Under the pieces are notes generated by a model, which saw nothing but the letters and a program-made list of their open reading frames with translations, did no database searches and was not told the DNA's origin. Shown here piece by piece: positions 46,427 through 58,391 of a stretch of DNA of 64,000 bases; the first letter of the stretch is position 1; each line of letters opens with the position of its first letter. The translations under genes and the position numbers were made by a program. This DNA is from Pratylenchus scribneri (Eukaryota > Nematoda > Chromadorea > Rhabditida > Pratylenchidae), in NCBI GenBank assembly GCA_030063045.1, contig JAQSEB010000019.1, positions 1,860,001 through 1,924,000 on the forward strand, in the 5' to 3' direction.

Positions 46427-48236
46427 TTAAATAAAATTTGTGGAAGAATAATTCAAATATTCCAATGCATTATTATTAAAATGATCCGTCAATTGAGTTT
46501 GCATTAGGGCCTGCTCTAATGTGGCAATTTGGACTCGCATCACAAAACAATCTTTGTCAATTTTGGTCAAAGCTTGTTTAATTTTGAGGATTGGTGCTAA
46601 ATAATGGAATAAATAGACAAATTGAGCTTTTCCATACCGCCGCTTGTATTTTGTGTTCCTTGTTCCTCAATTTGTTGCTTTATTTGGTCAATTTCTTCAT
46701 TTAATGCGTTCAATGTTTCCGTTCTACTATTCAATGTTCCACTGCTTTCCCTAAATGCAAAATTCAATTCAATTAAATTTGAATTATTTTTTAAAATTTA
46801 ATTTTTTTTTTAAATTTTATATTTGCACATTGCGCCCATTTTTATCACATTTTCCTAATTTTTTAATATATATTTTTAAAGAAAAATTTTATGAGTTTAA
46901 AAATTTTTATTTAAAAAATTTTTTTATATAAGTATTTTTCATTAATTATATTTTAAACGAGTTTTTTTTACTTGTATTGTTCACTGATTGCTGCCAATTC
47001 ATTTTGTTTCCTCCTATACAATTGTAGTAATCCTCCAAATTGATCCTAAATGAATTCAAATTAAAATAATTCCCTCTTTTTTGGTACATTTAAATGTTGT
47101 TCCCTTGAGGAAATCCTCTCCATTGCCTTCTCAACTTCATCCGCATTTCTTGCCAAAAATGGTTTCACTTCCCCAAATTGTTCCATCAATGCTGCCTCCA
47201 ATTTGGCCATTTGTTCGGTGTGCATTCGCCAATCTTTTTGATTTGCTCGGACGGTGATTTTCAATTGTGGAATAATTCTTTTCAATTCTTCCTGCATTCT
47301 CTCAACATTTTCCACATTATTTCGCATTATTCCCTTTAAACAAATTTGATCAACATTTTTTTAGATAAAAATCAACCTTCATTTCCGAATCGTTCAATCC
47401 CAATTCCAATTCCCCAATTCCTCCGATCATTTTCCCATCATCATTGTTTGCTTCTCCCATTACTGGTTCATCCTCGTCTTCGGCTAATTCCACTTCCTCT
47501 TCAAACTAAATTTTTAAATATTTAAAATGAATTATTAATTTATAATTAAAACTTGTTCCGCTGTTAATTCTGCTTGATCCACTTCATTCATTTCTTCATT
47601 ATTCCCTCCCTCCGGTTCTTCCTCCGCTGGTTGAATTCTTTAAAAAAGACAAATATATTTTAATTTATGCCTTACACTCCAAATTTGAATCCATTTTGTT
47701 CCAAAGCTAATTCAGTCAATTTTAAAAGGACAAAAATGCATTGTTGGCCAGACCCCGATTTCAACTTATTTGGTGCAAAATTCACATCAATTCCCTTGGA
47801 ATTCATAAATTATTTTCTTTTTTTTTTATTTTTGATTGGCATACTTTTCCTTTAAGTGCATCTAAAATTTGTGCAATTGTTGCATTTGGGTCATCGAATT
47901 CATGGGGCATTTCCATTTGGCCAATTTGGGCACTTCGAATTAGCCAGGCACAAAGGCTGGTGAACAAATGGAATTGTTCGCCAACATTCGTGGATTGCAC
48001 AAAATAATGCCTGAAAATAGTTTAAATAAATTATTAATTTATTTTATTAACCGTGGCACTGTTTTGAGGCTATCATCCAGGCTAACAAAATGTTTTTCAT
48101 AATTTAACAATTTTAATCGCTCAATGACCATCTCATTTTGATTGAATATTTCGTAGAGTCGACCGGGTCCAGGATCATCATTTTCTCGAATTTGTTCATC
48201 AACAGCAGAGGTGGAGGCCGCAAATGTTCCTTCCAT
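46427..48236 (-). CDS. ift57: intraflagellar transport protein 57 (IFT57/CHE-13)
   Basis: Nine exons (48236-48052, 48010-47845, 47794-47676, 47637-47553, 47505-47377, 47333-47088, 47045-46972, 46750-46638, 46596-46427) give 428 residues, close to the usual family length. The N-terminal domain reads VIERLKLLNYEKHF, HYFVQSTNVGEQFHLF, HEFDDPNATIAQILD and FAPNKLKSGSGQQC. An acidic linker and a C-terminal coiled coil follow (IEEQGTQ, APILKIKQALTKID). IFT57 is an IFT-B subunit needed to build sensory cilia; in nematodes these are only on sensory neurons. Convergent with the P450 gene, stops 71 bp apart. Confidence 0.93.
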
Positions 48237-48651
48237 TTATTTTAAGCATAAAGTGTAAAAGGAGGTAAGAGAAAGGAATTCTCGTTGGAAATTACCATGG
48301 CAACCGAATAGGTAAGCCACAAATTGACGCAAAAGAGTCAAAATTGGGGATGAATTAATAAAATATTTGAACAAATGTTGGAATGGAACATTCATTGATA
48401 AATAGTTCAACCAGGAAAGGTATATTTGCTGGTCAAATATTCAAAAATGAACTAAAGGATTTTAGTGAATGAATTATTTGAACAGAAATGAAAGGGAACA
48501 AAAATGGCTGCTTGGGATGGGAAATTAACAAAAAAAGTGAACCAATTGGTGGCATTTGAAAATGTTAGTGACATTTTTCGTACAAAATTATTAAAATATT
48601 TGTGACATTTTCCGTTAAAAATTGGTCATTTGAGCAAATTGATTGGCGCCA
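48237..48651. other. intergenic between IFT57 and pectate lyase (divergent promoters)
   Basis: About 415 bp shared upstream region. No gene seen. Confidence 0.5.
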
Positions 48652-48659
48652 TATAAAAA
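48652..48659 (+). promoter_or_regulatory. TATA box of pectate lyase gene
   Basis: TATAAAAA, 72 bp upstream of the ATG at 48731. Confidence 0.5.
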
Positions 48660-48730
48660 TCGAATGAACCCAATTCAAATTCATCATTCGCACTTGCATT
48701 CCAATTTCCAATCCAATCTAATTCTCAACA

Positions 48731-49585
48731 ATGGCATTCATCCAAATGTTGTTCCTGGCAATCGGCTCTCTTTCTTTGATTGAATTCTCTTTGGCCCAAT
48801 TTAGCGCTTGGCCCAAGGCAGCTGGATCGGAACCACCTGTAACCAAAACGATAGAATTAAAAGGGGTTGCCAAAAACATGAACTATCGACGTTTTACGGC
48901 TGCCAGTTCGCTTGGAAAAGGGGACCAAGTCGAAAAGCAAAGGCCAATTTTCAAATTGTCAAATGGGGCAAAACTGAGCAATGTTATAATTGGGACACCG
49001 GCAGCCGATGGAATTCATTGTTATGGCTCATGCACTTTGGAGAATGTTTGGTCAGTCAAAAAGTTGAATTAAAAGGAATATTAGCCAATTTTAGGTGGGA
49101 AGATGTTGGCGAGGATGCGGCCACATTCCGTAGCACCGATGGATGTACGCCAGCCAATTTTCAGGTGATTGGAGGCGGCGCCAGATCAGCTAAAGACAAA
49201 GTTTTTATGATAAATGGAGGCGGCACACTGACTATCAAAAATTTTCAAGTCAGTTTTGGGCCAATTATCAAATGAATTGTCTATTATGAAGGTTAGCAAT
49301 TATGGGAAATTGGTTCGTTCTTGCGGCGAATGTGACAAACAATGCCAGCGGAATATTGTGGTTGATACTATCAAATCCAATGGCCAAACTTCCACATTGG
49401 TTGGCGTCAATGAGAACTACGGGGACAAAGCAACCATCAGAAATGTACAAGGGCTCCCATCCGGTGCCAATGTTTGCACTGAATTCACCGGAGTTACCAG
49501 TGGAAAATCAAAAGAACTGCGCAACTATAAAGTCGGAGAGATGGGCGATGGGAAAAATTGCATCATTTCAAACAAAAGTGGCTAA
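48731..49585 (+). CDS. secreted pectate lyase, polysaccharide lyase family 3
   Basis: Exons 48731-49050, 49095-49248 and 49292-49585 give 255 residues. Residues 1-22 are a signal peptide ([15 protein letters not shown]). PL3 signature regions: [42 protein letters not shown], and a Cys-rich C-terminus ([15 protein letters not shown]). The enzyme cleaves polygalacturonate by beta-elimination with calcium and loosens plant cell walls. In plant-parasitic nematodes PL3 enzymes are pharyngeal-gland secretions thought to be acquired from microbes. Two short introns (44 and 43 nt) show it is nuclear nematode DNA, not bacterial contamination. Confidence 0.95.
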
Positions 49586-49713
49586 TTCTAATAATTCACT
49601 GTGATCATGATGCATATATACCTATTTATAATAGAAGTTGTAGAACCGATTGAATTCAATATACAGTAGAAATTGTAGTTTTTATAATAATAGAATGTTG
49701 AATAAATTAAATT

Positions 49714-50606
49714 TTATTTTATTATTGCTGGCAATTTGAATTCATTTTTCTTATTTATTTTTCCTTTTTTCTTTCCATTTTTTGTTGATTCTTTTATCCA
49801 TTCATCCACTTCTGGCATATTTGACAATTCTTTTCCACCCTTTTTTGGCATTTTTGTCCTTTTTGTCGAAAGCACCATATGAATCGGAAAAATCAAATAT
49901 ATTAATTTTTTAATCATTTTTAATGAATTTGCCTCCGGCCAAAGATGCATTTCCACAATTCTTCGCCCAATAATTTGCCTCAATTGTTTCCTTTCCTCTA
50001 ATTCCGGACTTTCCCCAATCGATTTCCCATGAACACTCAAATTTGGGAATTTTTCATTCCAATCGCGCAATTCTTCTTTTAATTCTTCTAAAAATATAAT
50101 TTTTAAAATAAAATTATTTAATAATTTTACGTGGCATTTCCATTTGAAGCAATTCCTCCAATGGAATTTTTTCGTCCAACATTTTATGAATATAAATTCT
50201 TCCTTCTTTCGGCTTCTCAAATTTGAATGTCGATGAGAATTTTGGTATCTCTAAATTAAATTTAATTTTTTAAATAATTTTATTTATTTTTTTACCTCTT
50301 TTTGGTGTAGAAATTTCTGGCGAATGTGAATCATTTTCCTCTTCTGATTTCGTCAAATTCAATTTTTTATTCAATTTATTTGTAGAAGCTTTTCCTCCTT
50401 TTATCTTTTTTCTCGTTTTCACTTTTTTCTTAGGCTTCTTCTGTTCCTTTTCCATCATAATTTTTGATGATGTTGCTGTTTCAACTTAAATTTTTAATGA
50501 AATATTTTTATCGAAAATTCGTTGAATCTATTGACATTTGTTTACCTTCATTTGATTCTGTTTCCCTGAATAAATCCTCTGCCAGCCATGCATCCCAATG
50601 TTCCAT
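49714..50606 (-). CDS. Lys-rich, probably nuclear hypothetical protein
   Basis: Exons 50606-50546, 50484-50296, 50250-50131 and 50087-49714 give 247 residues. Starts MEHWDAWLAEDLF. The second exon is a strongly basic tract (KPKKKVKTRKKIKGGK) resembling a nuclear localisation signal. The third and fourth exons hold a helical region (EELLQMEMP, ELKEELRDWNEKFP) and a basic C-terminus. No family recognised. Confidence 0.6.
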
Positions 50607-51789
50607 TTAAATAAATTTATAAATGAATTTTCAACAAAAAATGGATTTTTAAATTTTTTTGGAATAATTTGGTTGCCATGGTAATTTGATATACATTTTT
50701 AATCGATTTTAGAATAAAATATTTAATGGAAATAATTATGCTTCATCTATACATTTTTATATCATTTAATAATTCTTTAAAAATGATAAATAAAAATAAA
50801 ATATTCAGCAATTTAAATTTAATCAAATTTTCATATTAAATATTAAAAGGTAATAAAAATGCTTTAATAAATTTGTACAAGAAATTGGAAAAAATAAAGA
50901 ATAAACCATGCAAAATAAAAAATAATATAAAAATTAATAAATGAATATAATATAAAATTTATGATGATTCCAAACTAATGATAAGTTTTATTAAATTTTT
51001 ATATCTTTTTTTAAATGATTTTCATCCATCCTTTAACCTTTCAAATTGAATGAAAATTGAAAATTAAAAATTCTGAAAGGCTAAAATGAAAATAATTTGT
51101 TGTCTAGCTAAAGTAAATTCGCAAACATTGAATTCAATGGACGAAACAATTGGCCCAATTTTATTATTTCTTTTTAAATTGGGTATTACGTCAATGGAAA
51201 ATAATGCACATTGCACAATATTTCAATAGAGAATGAAATTCAAAAAACCATTTTCCAATGGATTCTGATTGAATATCATTTTAGAATAGTGAATACATTT
51301 ATAAAATAAAATATTTTTGATAAAATTATTCAATTCCATTTTGGAATATTTATTAGATATTTTTATATCAATATATTGCATGACCAGTTTTCCATCCATT
51401 TCCCAAATTTTGCTTACGTAAATTGTCGATTTGGACGACAAAAATAAACGAACATAGAGAAGCACCCTTGATAAAATATAAAAAACAACAAACCAGAATT
51501 GTGGGAGAATCATCACAAATTGTGCGCAACAATAATTTGTGATGATACTCCCAATGAATGGGCAGAAAATGATGGGTCGACTGGCAGCAGCTGGTTTCGA
51601 TCGATCCAAATAGAGGAAAGAAATCGACAAAAATTGTCATTCATTTGAATGAACCAAAAAACATTTAATCCATTCTTAAATAGAAATGATTTTTGAGTCA
51701 CAAAAATAAACCTAAATATAGTACAGCCAAAATTAGTTTAATTTATATTTGATTAAAAAATATTCAGATTTTCTAAAGAAATATTCGGA
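50607..51789. other. intergenic between divergent genes
   Basis: A 135-codon reverse ORF (51630-51223) with hydrophobic stretches is present, but no splice or domain support was found. Otherwise AT-rich. Confidence 0.4.
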
Positions 51790-52812
51790 ATGGAAACTTT
51801 TGTAATTCTTTTATTAATTATTTGCAATTTTGTGCCTTCAATATATTCGGATGCGGATTCGGAAAATAGTGTTTGTGGACAATGTGAATTTTATATTCAT
51901 TTTAATATCAATTAATTTTACAATAAATTAATTCAGCTCGCGACAAAGGGACAAGTGATTGTGGATCACAAAGTGGAAAAAGATTTTATTTTGATTCGGT
52001 CACCAAAAGATGCCAGCCATTTATTTTTGATGGTTACGAAAGGGCAAATAATATAAAATTATTTATTCCAGGTTGTGGAGGAAATGGGAACAATTTTGAA
52101 TCATTGGCCGAATGCAAAACAAAATGTGGCAATTTTGTTCCCGCTGAAAAGCCCGAACATGGAGGACACGCAATGGTGTTGCCAGTCCGTCAGTTAATTT
52201 TAATATTTAATTCTTTTTTAATTGTTTAATTAAATATTAAATTAAAAAAGCTATTAAATTTTTATATTTTTTAATTGTGAAAAAATTTTTTAATGATTTT
52301 TCTCTGTATTTTTTGATTTATAATAATTAAATGGAATTTAATTAATATTTTATTAAAATTAATATTTAATTCAGCCAAATGTGAGGGAAATGTTCGGGCT
52401 GGGGTCGATCCAGAGGCTCGTGTCCTGAATTGCCCCGGTGATCAATGCCCTCAAGGTTATGCATGCAATGAGGGGAAATGTTGTCCTACTTCAAAGGGTT
52501 GATAAAATTATTTTCAAAATATTTTTAAATTTAAATTTAGACATTGTTTGCAATGTGGAATATGACACTGGGCGTTATGCATTCCAAGGATCGCATACTC
52601 CCGTAAATACGGCTATTTTATTTATTCACAAATGAGTTAATATTTTTCAGCGTTTTTTCTACAAAAAGGAAGTGAATAATTGTTTGCTTTTCACCTATTA
52701 TGGAGCATTGGGCAATGCAAATAATTTCGAGTAAATTCAATCTCATTAATAATTACAATAAAATTCTTTATTCAGAACTTATAATGATTGCATCAAATAT
52801 TGCAAAAAGTGA
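51790..52812 (+). CDS. secreted two-Kunitz-domain protein
   Basis: Seven exons (51790-51883, 51937-52032, 52072-52188, 52375-52497, 52541-52602, 52651-52730, 52776-52812) give 202 residues. A signal peptide is followed by Kunitz domain 1 ([39 protein letters not shown]). Next comes a Cys-rich lustrin-like segment ([19 protein letters not shown]). A second, degenerate Kunitz domain ends it ([52 protein letters not shown]). Domain 2 lacks the second Cys pair position normally in the P1' region. Kunitz modules inhibit serine proteases, and the secreted form suits host or defence proteolysis control. Confidence 0.88.
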
Positions 52813-52962
52813 ACAGGATATTTGGAAAGGAAGAAGAACTAGTCAATGAAAGAGATGAATTCATTCAATTAATATTAGTACAATTCATTAAATAAAAATA
52901 ATTAGTGAAAGTGAATATTTTGAAATAATCAAAACAATTAAATAGAAAATAATACAATTCCG

Positions 52963-53370
52963 GGATTTTACGGTATTATTGCAATTGGGAGGATGGAAGG
53001 GAAAGGGATCGTGGGAAATGGGAAATGACAGAATCTATCAATCAAATGTCCCTCAAGGGAATCAATCCAAATAAAATAGTATTTTAATTTTTGTTGCTTC
53101 CAAGTCCAAGCAATATATTTAAATTCTTATCCCGATCCCGGCTCCGCGCCTTAATCCCTAACCTAGCCACTCCATCATAAACTTAATCCTAATTTTACAC
53201 TTTTATTCAACAATTTATCATTTATTCAAGGGTTAGGGTTAGGAGAGGGCTACGGAGCCGGGATAAGAATTTTAAAGAATTCTATCTTATATATCGCTTG
53301 GACAATTTGATTGACAGATTCTGTCGCCTCCCATCTTCCAGCCTCCTCAGTGCAATAGTACCGATTTTAC
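52963..53370. mobile_element. foldback element, about 0.4 kb, centre near 53185
   Basis: Long imperfect palindrome. Paired arm blocks run CGGTATTATTGCA / TGCAATAGTACCG, then GACAGAATCTATCAATCAAAT / ATTTGATTGACAGATTCTGTC, then GTCCAAGC / GCTTGGAC, and ATTCTTATCCCG..GGCTCCG / CGGAGCCGGGATAAGAAT. The innermost arms carry CCCTAACC and GGGTTAGGGTTAGG. No coding capacity. Confidence 0.75.
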
Positions 53371-53442
53371 TATTATAAAAGATTTAATGAATTAAATAGA
53401 TTTTAACATCAACAAAATTTATTTTTTAGTATGTAATTTTCC

Positions 53443-53509
53443 ATAGAATTGGTATTTTTCCATTGGACTCATAATCTCATTCAAATTGCATTGGAACGCA
53501 GAAGAAACA
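53443..53509 (-). pseudogene. duplicated fragment of the M13 terminal exon
   Basis: Reverse strand reads SAFQC, then MSP, then EKYQFY, a diverged copy of the terminal SAFQCKSNEAMNPKEKCQFY at 53551-53620. The conserved Cys of KC has become Tyr and the stop is lost. It sits about 40 bp downstream of the intact exon. Confidence 0.6.
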
Positions 53510-53550
53510 AAATTGTTTATTTTTATTGTGCATTGTCCTCTCTCCCTCTA

Positions 53551-56278
53551 TTAATAGAATTGGCATTTTTCCTTTGGATTCATTGCCTCATTTGATTTGC
53601 ATTGGAATGCGGAAGAAAATTCTGGGAAATTTTTGAGTCGAATATTGACACGCATTCGTGCCACCGAATGAATATCAAATCCTTCAGGAAATTGATTCCT
53701 CTCTGGGTCATCCCTGTCCGTAAAGCACCAAGGCTGAATTTAATTATTCCAATTATAATTTGAATTTTTAATTAAACTCACAAAAGCGGATGCAATGAAA
53801 AATGTTTGTTCAGGAGAATATTTATAAGCAAATGTGGTTTTGGGCGAAGTTCCATTATTTTTCTTCAATTCTTGTTGGAAAAGTTTCCATCCATTGAATC
53901 CGGCAACTATCCCAACATTATCGGCCATATCCTCACTGACTGTGTCCGCGTGTGTTAAATTGGGATAAAGCTTAAAAATTAATTTAAAAATTAATTTATT
54001 TTATTTTGTAATTTTAATTATATTAAAATAATTAATAAAATTCACTTTTTTGAATTCCTTCTCATATTGATCTCGCAAGCATTTTGTCCTCATTTCATAT
54101 TCTTTTGTGTATTTTGCATCCCAAAATTTGGCACCAAATCCGCCCTCCATCAAATCAATATCTGAATTGCCTATTTGGAGGGCATGTGTCTGTTCATGTC
54201 CCATCAAAGAACCAAAATAGCCAAAATTGTATTCAATTGGAAATTTAGGATGAAAAACTGGCAATAATTTGTTAACATTTCCAATGGATATTTGCTTTCG
54301 AAATGCATAATATACACCCAAATCCGTATAAGCAAGTTCCCTTTGCGGATAATTCCTTTTGATTTCTCTCCTCACTTTAACTAACATTTCAAGCCAATTC
54401 ATTTCCGCATTAAGATTAAAATTTTGAAAGATTCTAAAAAATGAAATAATAAAATAAAACAAATTTTAAAAAACCCTTTTTAATATTTTTGGAATTATTT
54501 TTTGTATAAATAATAATTATTCAGACTAAAATTTATTCCAAAAAAATATTATTTATTCGCTTTTTACAAAGGGATTATGCACTAATTTAAATTATTGTAA
54601 TTTTAGCATTTTATTTTAATTTAATATTTTATTATTCATTTTAGATTCAAAATCGGGCATTAATTTAATATAAAAATTTTATTGAAAAATGATATTTAAC
54701 TCACCCATTATTGTTTGGCCCAACTTCCGCATCCAATCCAATTGTTGTGTATATTTTTTCCAATTTTTCCAGTGAATATTTTCTATGCTCTTGATCATGC
54801 CATTTACTTTCATTCACAATTTTTTCAATGCCCTTTCTTGAATATTTGTAAATTTCCATTTCGCTAGTTCGATTGTTGTTGCCCTCAATTCCCATTTTTG
54901 TGAATAATAAACGACTCAATGAACGAGGAAAATAACTGAATATGAATTTTCGAATGCAAAGCAGTGGAGAAAATTCGTCTTCATTGAATATTCTCAAACT
55001 GTTTATTAAACTCCAAATAAGGTATTCGGACATTGCGGCTTTGTCAATTTCACTAAAATTTAATTAATTTATTTTTTAAATAAAATATTTTACCTTTTTG
55101 ATTCACCGTAATTTTGCATAATTTTCATAAATTTTTTGAATGAATCCCAATAATAAATTTTCACCACACTTTTTCCTTCCACTTTTGCATTTGGATATAA
55201 ATTTTTGAATAAATTTGTCCAATTGAATTTTCCATTTTGTCCAAATTCATTTTGGAATTCGCTTAAATTTAATTTCATTGCCACAGTTGTATCATTTTCT
55301 TCTAAAATAATTGATAATAAATATATTTTAATATTTTTTTACCATTCATTTTTCCAAGAATATTGGCAATTTCCAATAATTTTTGTTGCACTTTTTCTGA
55401 ATCCACCCCCGAATTTCTTATTCTTCCCGCAAATTTGAAATCCTTGAGCCAATCTTGATAACTTTGAAGAAATTCGCCGTCAAAATTCATGTAAATTAAT
55501 TCAATTTTGAATTCATTCCCTTGTATTAATTTCCCATCCGGTCCAATTTCTTTTGTGGCCATTCTTTCCAACGAAAAGAATGGATTATATGGATGGGTCC
55601 GTTGAATCCAATTCTCATTGAATTCATGAAATGGAAGCGGCGAAGAATCTGGAATAAAATTTAAAAATAAAATGGGAATATTTTTGTACCATTATCATTG
55701 AATTGATTCAACCCAAATTGGCTGATCAAAGTGCTGGCGAATTCATCCTCTTCGGGTGCATGTGAATTGCATTTGTTGAAAAATGTCAACAAGTCTGAGG
55801 AAATATTCGCAGATTTCGACTATTCCACATTGGTTAAATAATCTTCAAAATTAATTAATTAATTAAAAATGAAAATTACCAAGCCAAAATTTTTCAATTT
55901 GTTCCACAATTAACACATTATGTACGGTCGTGGCCCGGCCCAGTGTGTCCATCGGTGGGTCATTCTTTTTCATTTCTTTGGCTTTGTCCACTTTGTTTTT
56001 TACTCCTCGACAAACAAATTCATAAAAATCATTGCAAGGATTCAAATTTGTTTGTTCCGCAAATTTCAGTGAATCCATCAATGCCGGATAATTTATTTTG
56101 CCATCTGTGATGTTGGAATAAAATATTAATTAATTATTTGAATGCCTTTGTCAATGCTGAATCCATTGAATTCGACGCCGTAATCCGCATATTTATTCAG
56201 AATATCATCATTCACAAATTCGACTGCCGCTTTTGTGTTCACAATTAAAAATAATAAAATTGTAAAATGGAAAAGCAT
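53551..56278 (-). CDS. M13 (neprilysin-family) metallopeptidase with one in-frame stop
   Basis: Nine exons (56278-56146, 56104-55880, 55842-55690, 55648-55343, 55301-55094, 55052-54705, 54433-54046, 53970-53782, 53733-53551) give 710 residues. A signal peptide (FTILLFLIVNTKA) leads into NPCNDFYEFVCRG, the M13 N-domain start. Zinc site: HEQTH (HExxH) in GSLMGHEQTHAL, and the third ligand region EDMADNVG (ExxxD). The C-terminus has PWCF, RMRVN and MNPKEKC. The enzyme would cleave extracellular peptides. Oddities: TAG at 55822-55820 interrupts exon 3; intron 1 needs a GC donor (GCATTC); the usual HELTHGFDDQG is altered. A recent pseudogene or a single-base error is possible. Confidence 0.8.
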
Positions 56279-57775
56279 TTTTCTCTAAAAAATTTTTATT
56301 CTCACTTAAGTTCAAATAAAATTCATATTAATTCATTCTCAAATTTGAATGAATTAATATATGAAAATTTTAGATGATATTTTTCTTTTTTTTTATTGTT
56401 GAAAATATTCAATTAATTCTAATATAATTTAAATTAATTATTCAATTTTGAATGAATTTATATATGAGAATTGGGCTTCAGACCAATTTGGTGACATTGA
56501 TATTTTTTTTAATTTATTATTTATTCATATGCTCAAAGTTAGAGATCGGACGGTACGGACGGGATCCTGACCGGTATTTTTCGGGATCACAACTCGGGAT
56601 TGATTCGGTAACCCCGAAAAGGATCCCGACCGAAGATTTTTTTGTTTTTTTCGGTATTTTTGAGTTTTTTTTTTCGATAATCCCGTTCGGAATCCCGACC
56701 GAAGCGTCTTGCCGATCTACAGAGTTTAACTTTGAAATTTGGTTCACTGACGCACATAAGTATTTTATAATTTTAAAATGTTTAATTAATGCAAATTTTA
56801 GCATTTTTTTATAAATTGAACCTTTGCTCTTCACAATTAAATTTTATTATTTTATTTGTTCATTCGCCGGCTGCCCGTAACTTTTAAATTATTTTAATGA
56901 ATTTTAGATTAATATAGACACGAGCACGAGACTGTCAATTGAGTAAATATTAAATATGGAGAAAGAAATGTGAATCGAATTTTAGTTAAATTTAAATAAA
57001 TTGACCTTTTTATTTTTAGTCCAAATAAATTATTTCAAAATTATTTTTGTATGGAAAAAAAGGGCATTTTTATTTTTGAATATTCTGAAATCCATAGTTT
57101 TATTCAAATTTGATGCTATCAAATATCCATATTCATATTCATATTCTGCTTTCTGATATTTTATGCCTGCCATCATAGTTCGAATTCGAATTAGGACTGA
57201 ATTTGCTCATGAATTCTTGATTAATTTTGTATAAAATTATAAATTACAGTGAACTGATTGATTAGTAGGGCAGAAAAGAATTGGATATGCAGGCTAATGA
57301 GAATGAATTGATAGATGGGTTTGCTGCAGAAAGTGCATGGAATAATTGGGCCCAATATTAAGTGGATTTTAGGCTAATTCCAGCGGCAGAAATAGTTGTG
57401 CCCATTTCTAGCCATATTCTATCCACCGATCGAAATGATATAAGAAAATAGTGATAAAGGACTAATCTAATAAATATCTCATCTCTTTACATTTATTGCA
57501 ATTCGAAAATGGCTAATTGTCATTCAGGGGTGGACTGCCCTTATAACCCAAATCGTTATGCGTAATTAATGAACAAATTTAAGTGAATTTCATTTTCACA
57601 AAAATTTCTTTTCTTATTTTAACAACGTTCATTCAAACAAAGTACTTTAATTTAAATATTTGAAAAAAAAATTAATGAGGTAGAAAAGCATTTATTTCGA
57701 AAATAAAGGGTATAAAAAAGATGAATATATTCCCCAAATAAAATGCATAAAATGGTTCCAACATAGCATTTAAGA
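56279..57775. other. intergenic with one foldback element
   Basis: No gene seen; AT-rich apart from the element at 56531-56745. Confidence 0.5.
56531..56745. mobile_element. foldback element rich in GGGATC/CCGACCG
   Basis: Left CTCAAAGTTAGAGATCGG..ACGGGATCC pairs with right GGAATCCCGACCGAAG...CCGATCTACAGAGTTTAACTTTG. GC content is far above the surroundings. GATCCCGACCGAAG-type blocks repeat inside. Confidence 0.5.
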
Positions 57776-58314
57776 CAGAGGTGCCAGATTTTTTTTTCAG
57801 AAATCAGACAAATTGTTCCCAAAAATCAGATTTGGGGGTCAAAAATCAGATTTTCGCCTTACGCTATTAAAAATGCTTTAAACATGTTTATAAATTTTTT
57901 ATTCAGTAAAAATGTAAACAAATCATTCTTGCGCTCCCTACAAAAAATTTTGCCCGCGGCAGCGAAAAATTTGGATTTGTAATGGCCGCGCAGCGAAAAT
58001 TTAGGTCTAAAAATGGCCTCAATAGGTGAAAATTTAAGCCAAAAATGGTCCCGATAAGCGAAAATTTAAGCCAAAAATGGTCCCGATAGGCGAAAATTTC
58101 AGTCTAAATTAGCCGCGCAGCGCAAAATTTTAATAATTTCGACAAAATTGGCCAAAATAAGGCTTTATAAGCCTGCGAAATTTAAAATTCCAAAAAATCA
58201 GACAATCGGGTCAAAATCAGGACAAATCTGAGAAATCAGGACATTTTCATTTTCTCAGATTTGACTCTTCAAAATCAGGACAAATCTGAGAAATCAGGAC
58301 ATCTGGCACCTCTG
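57776..58314. mobile_element. hAT-like MITE, 539 bp, 8-bp target duplication
   Basis: Ends CAGAGGTGCCAGAT and ATCTGGCACCTCTG are perfect inverted repeats. A perfect 8-bp duplication ATTTAAGA flanks it (57768-57775 and 58315-58322). The interior has AAATCAGA repeats and about three copies of AAAATGGTCCCGATA-GCGAAAATTTAAGCC, plus GGCCGCGCAGCGAAAA. Confidence 0.9.
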
Positions 58315-58391
58315 ATTTAAGATAAATCCGAAATAGAATGAATAAAATAATCCCAATTTTAACATTTCTTCATAATTGTATTTTCTTTCTT

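Noticed and set aside
48808..49275. 155-codon forward ORF overlapping the pectate lyase
   Set aside because: Alternative frame running through intron 1; its second half is simply pectate lyase exon 2 in frame.
51223..51630. 135-codon reverse ORF with hydrophobic segments
   Set aside because: No family motif, no coherent TM layout and no exon partners. Kept only as a note in the intergenic entry.
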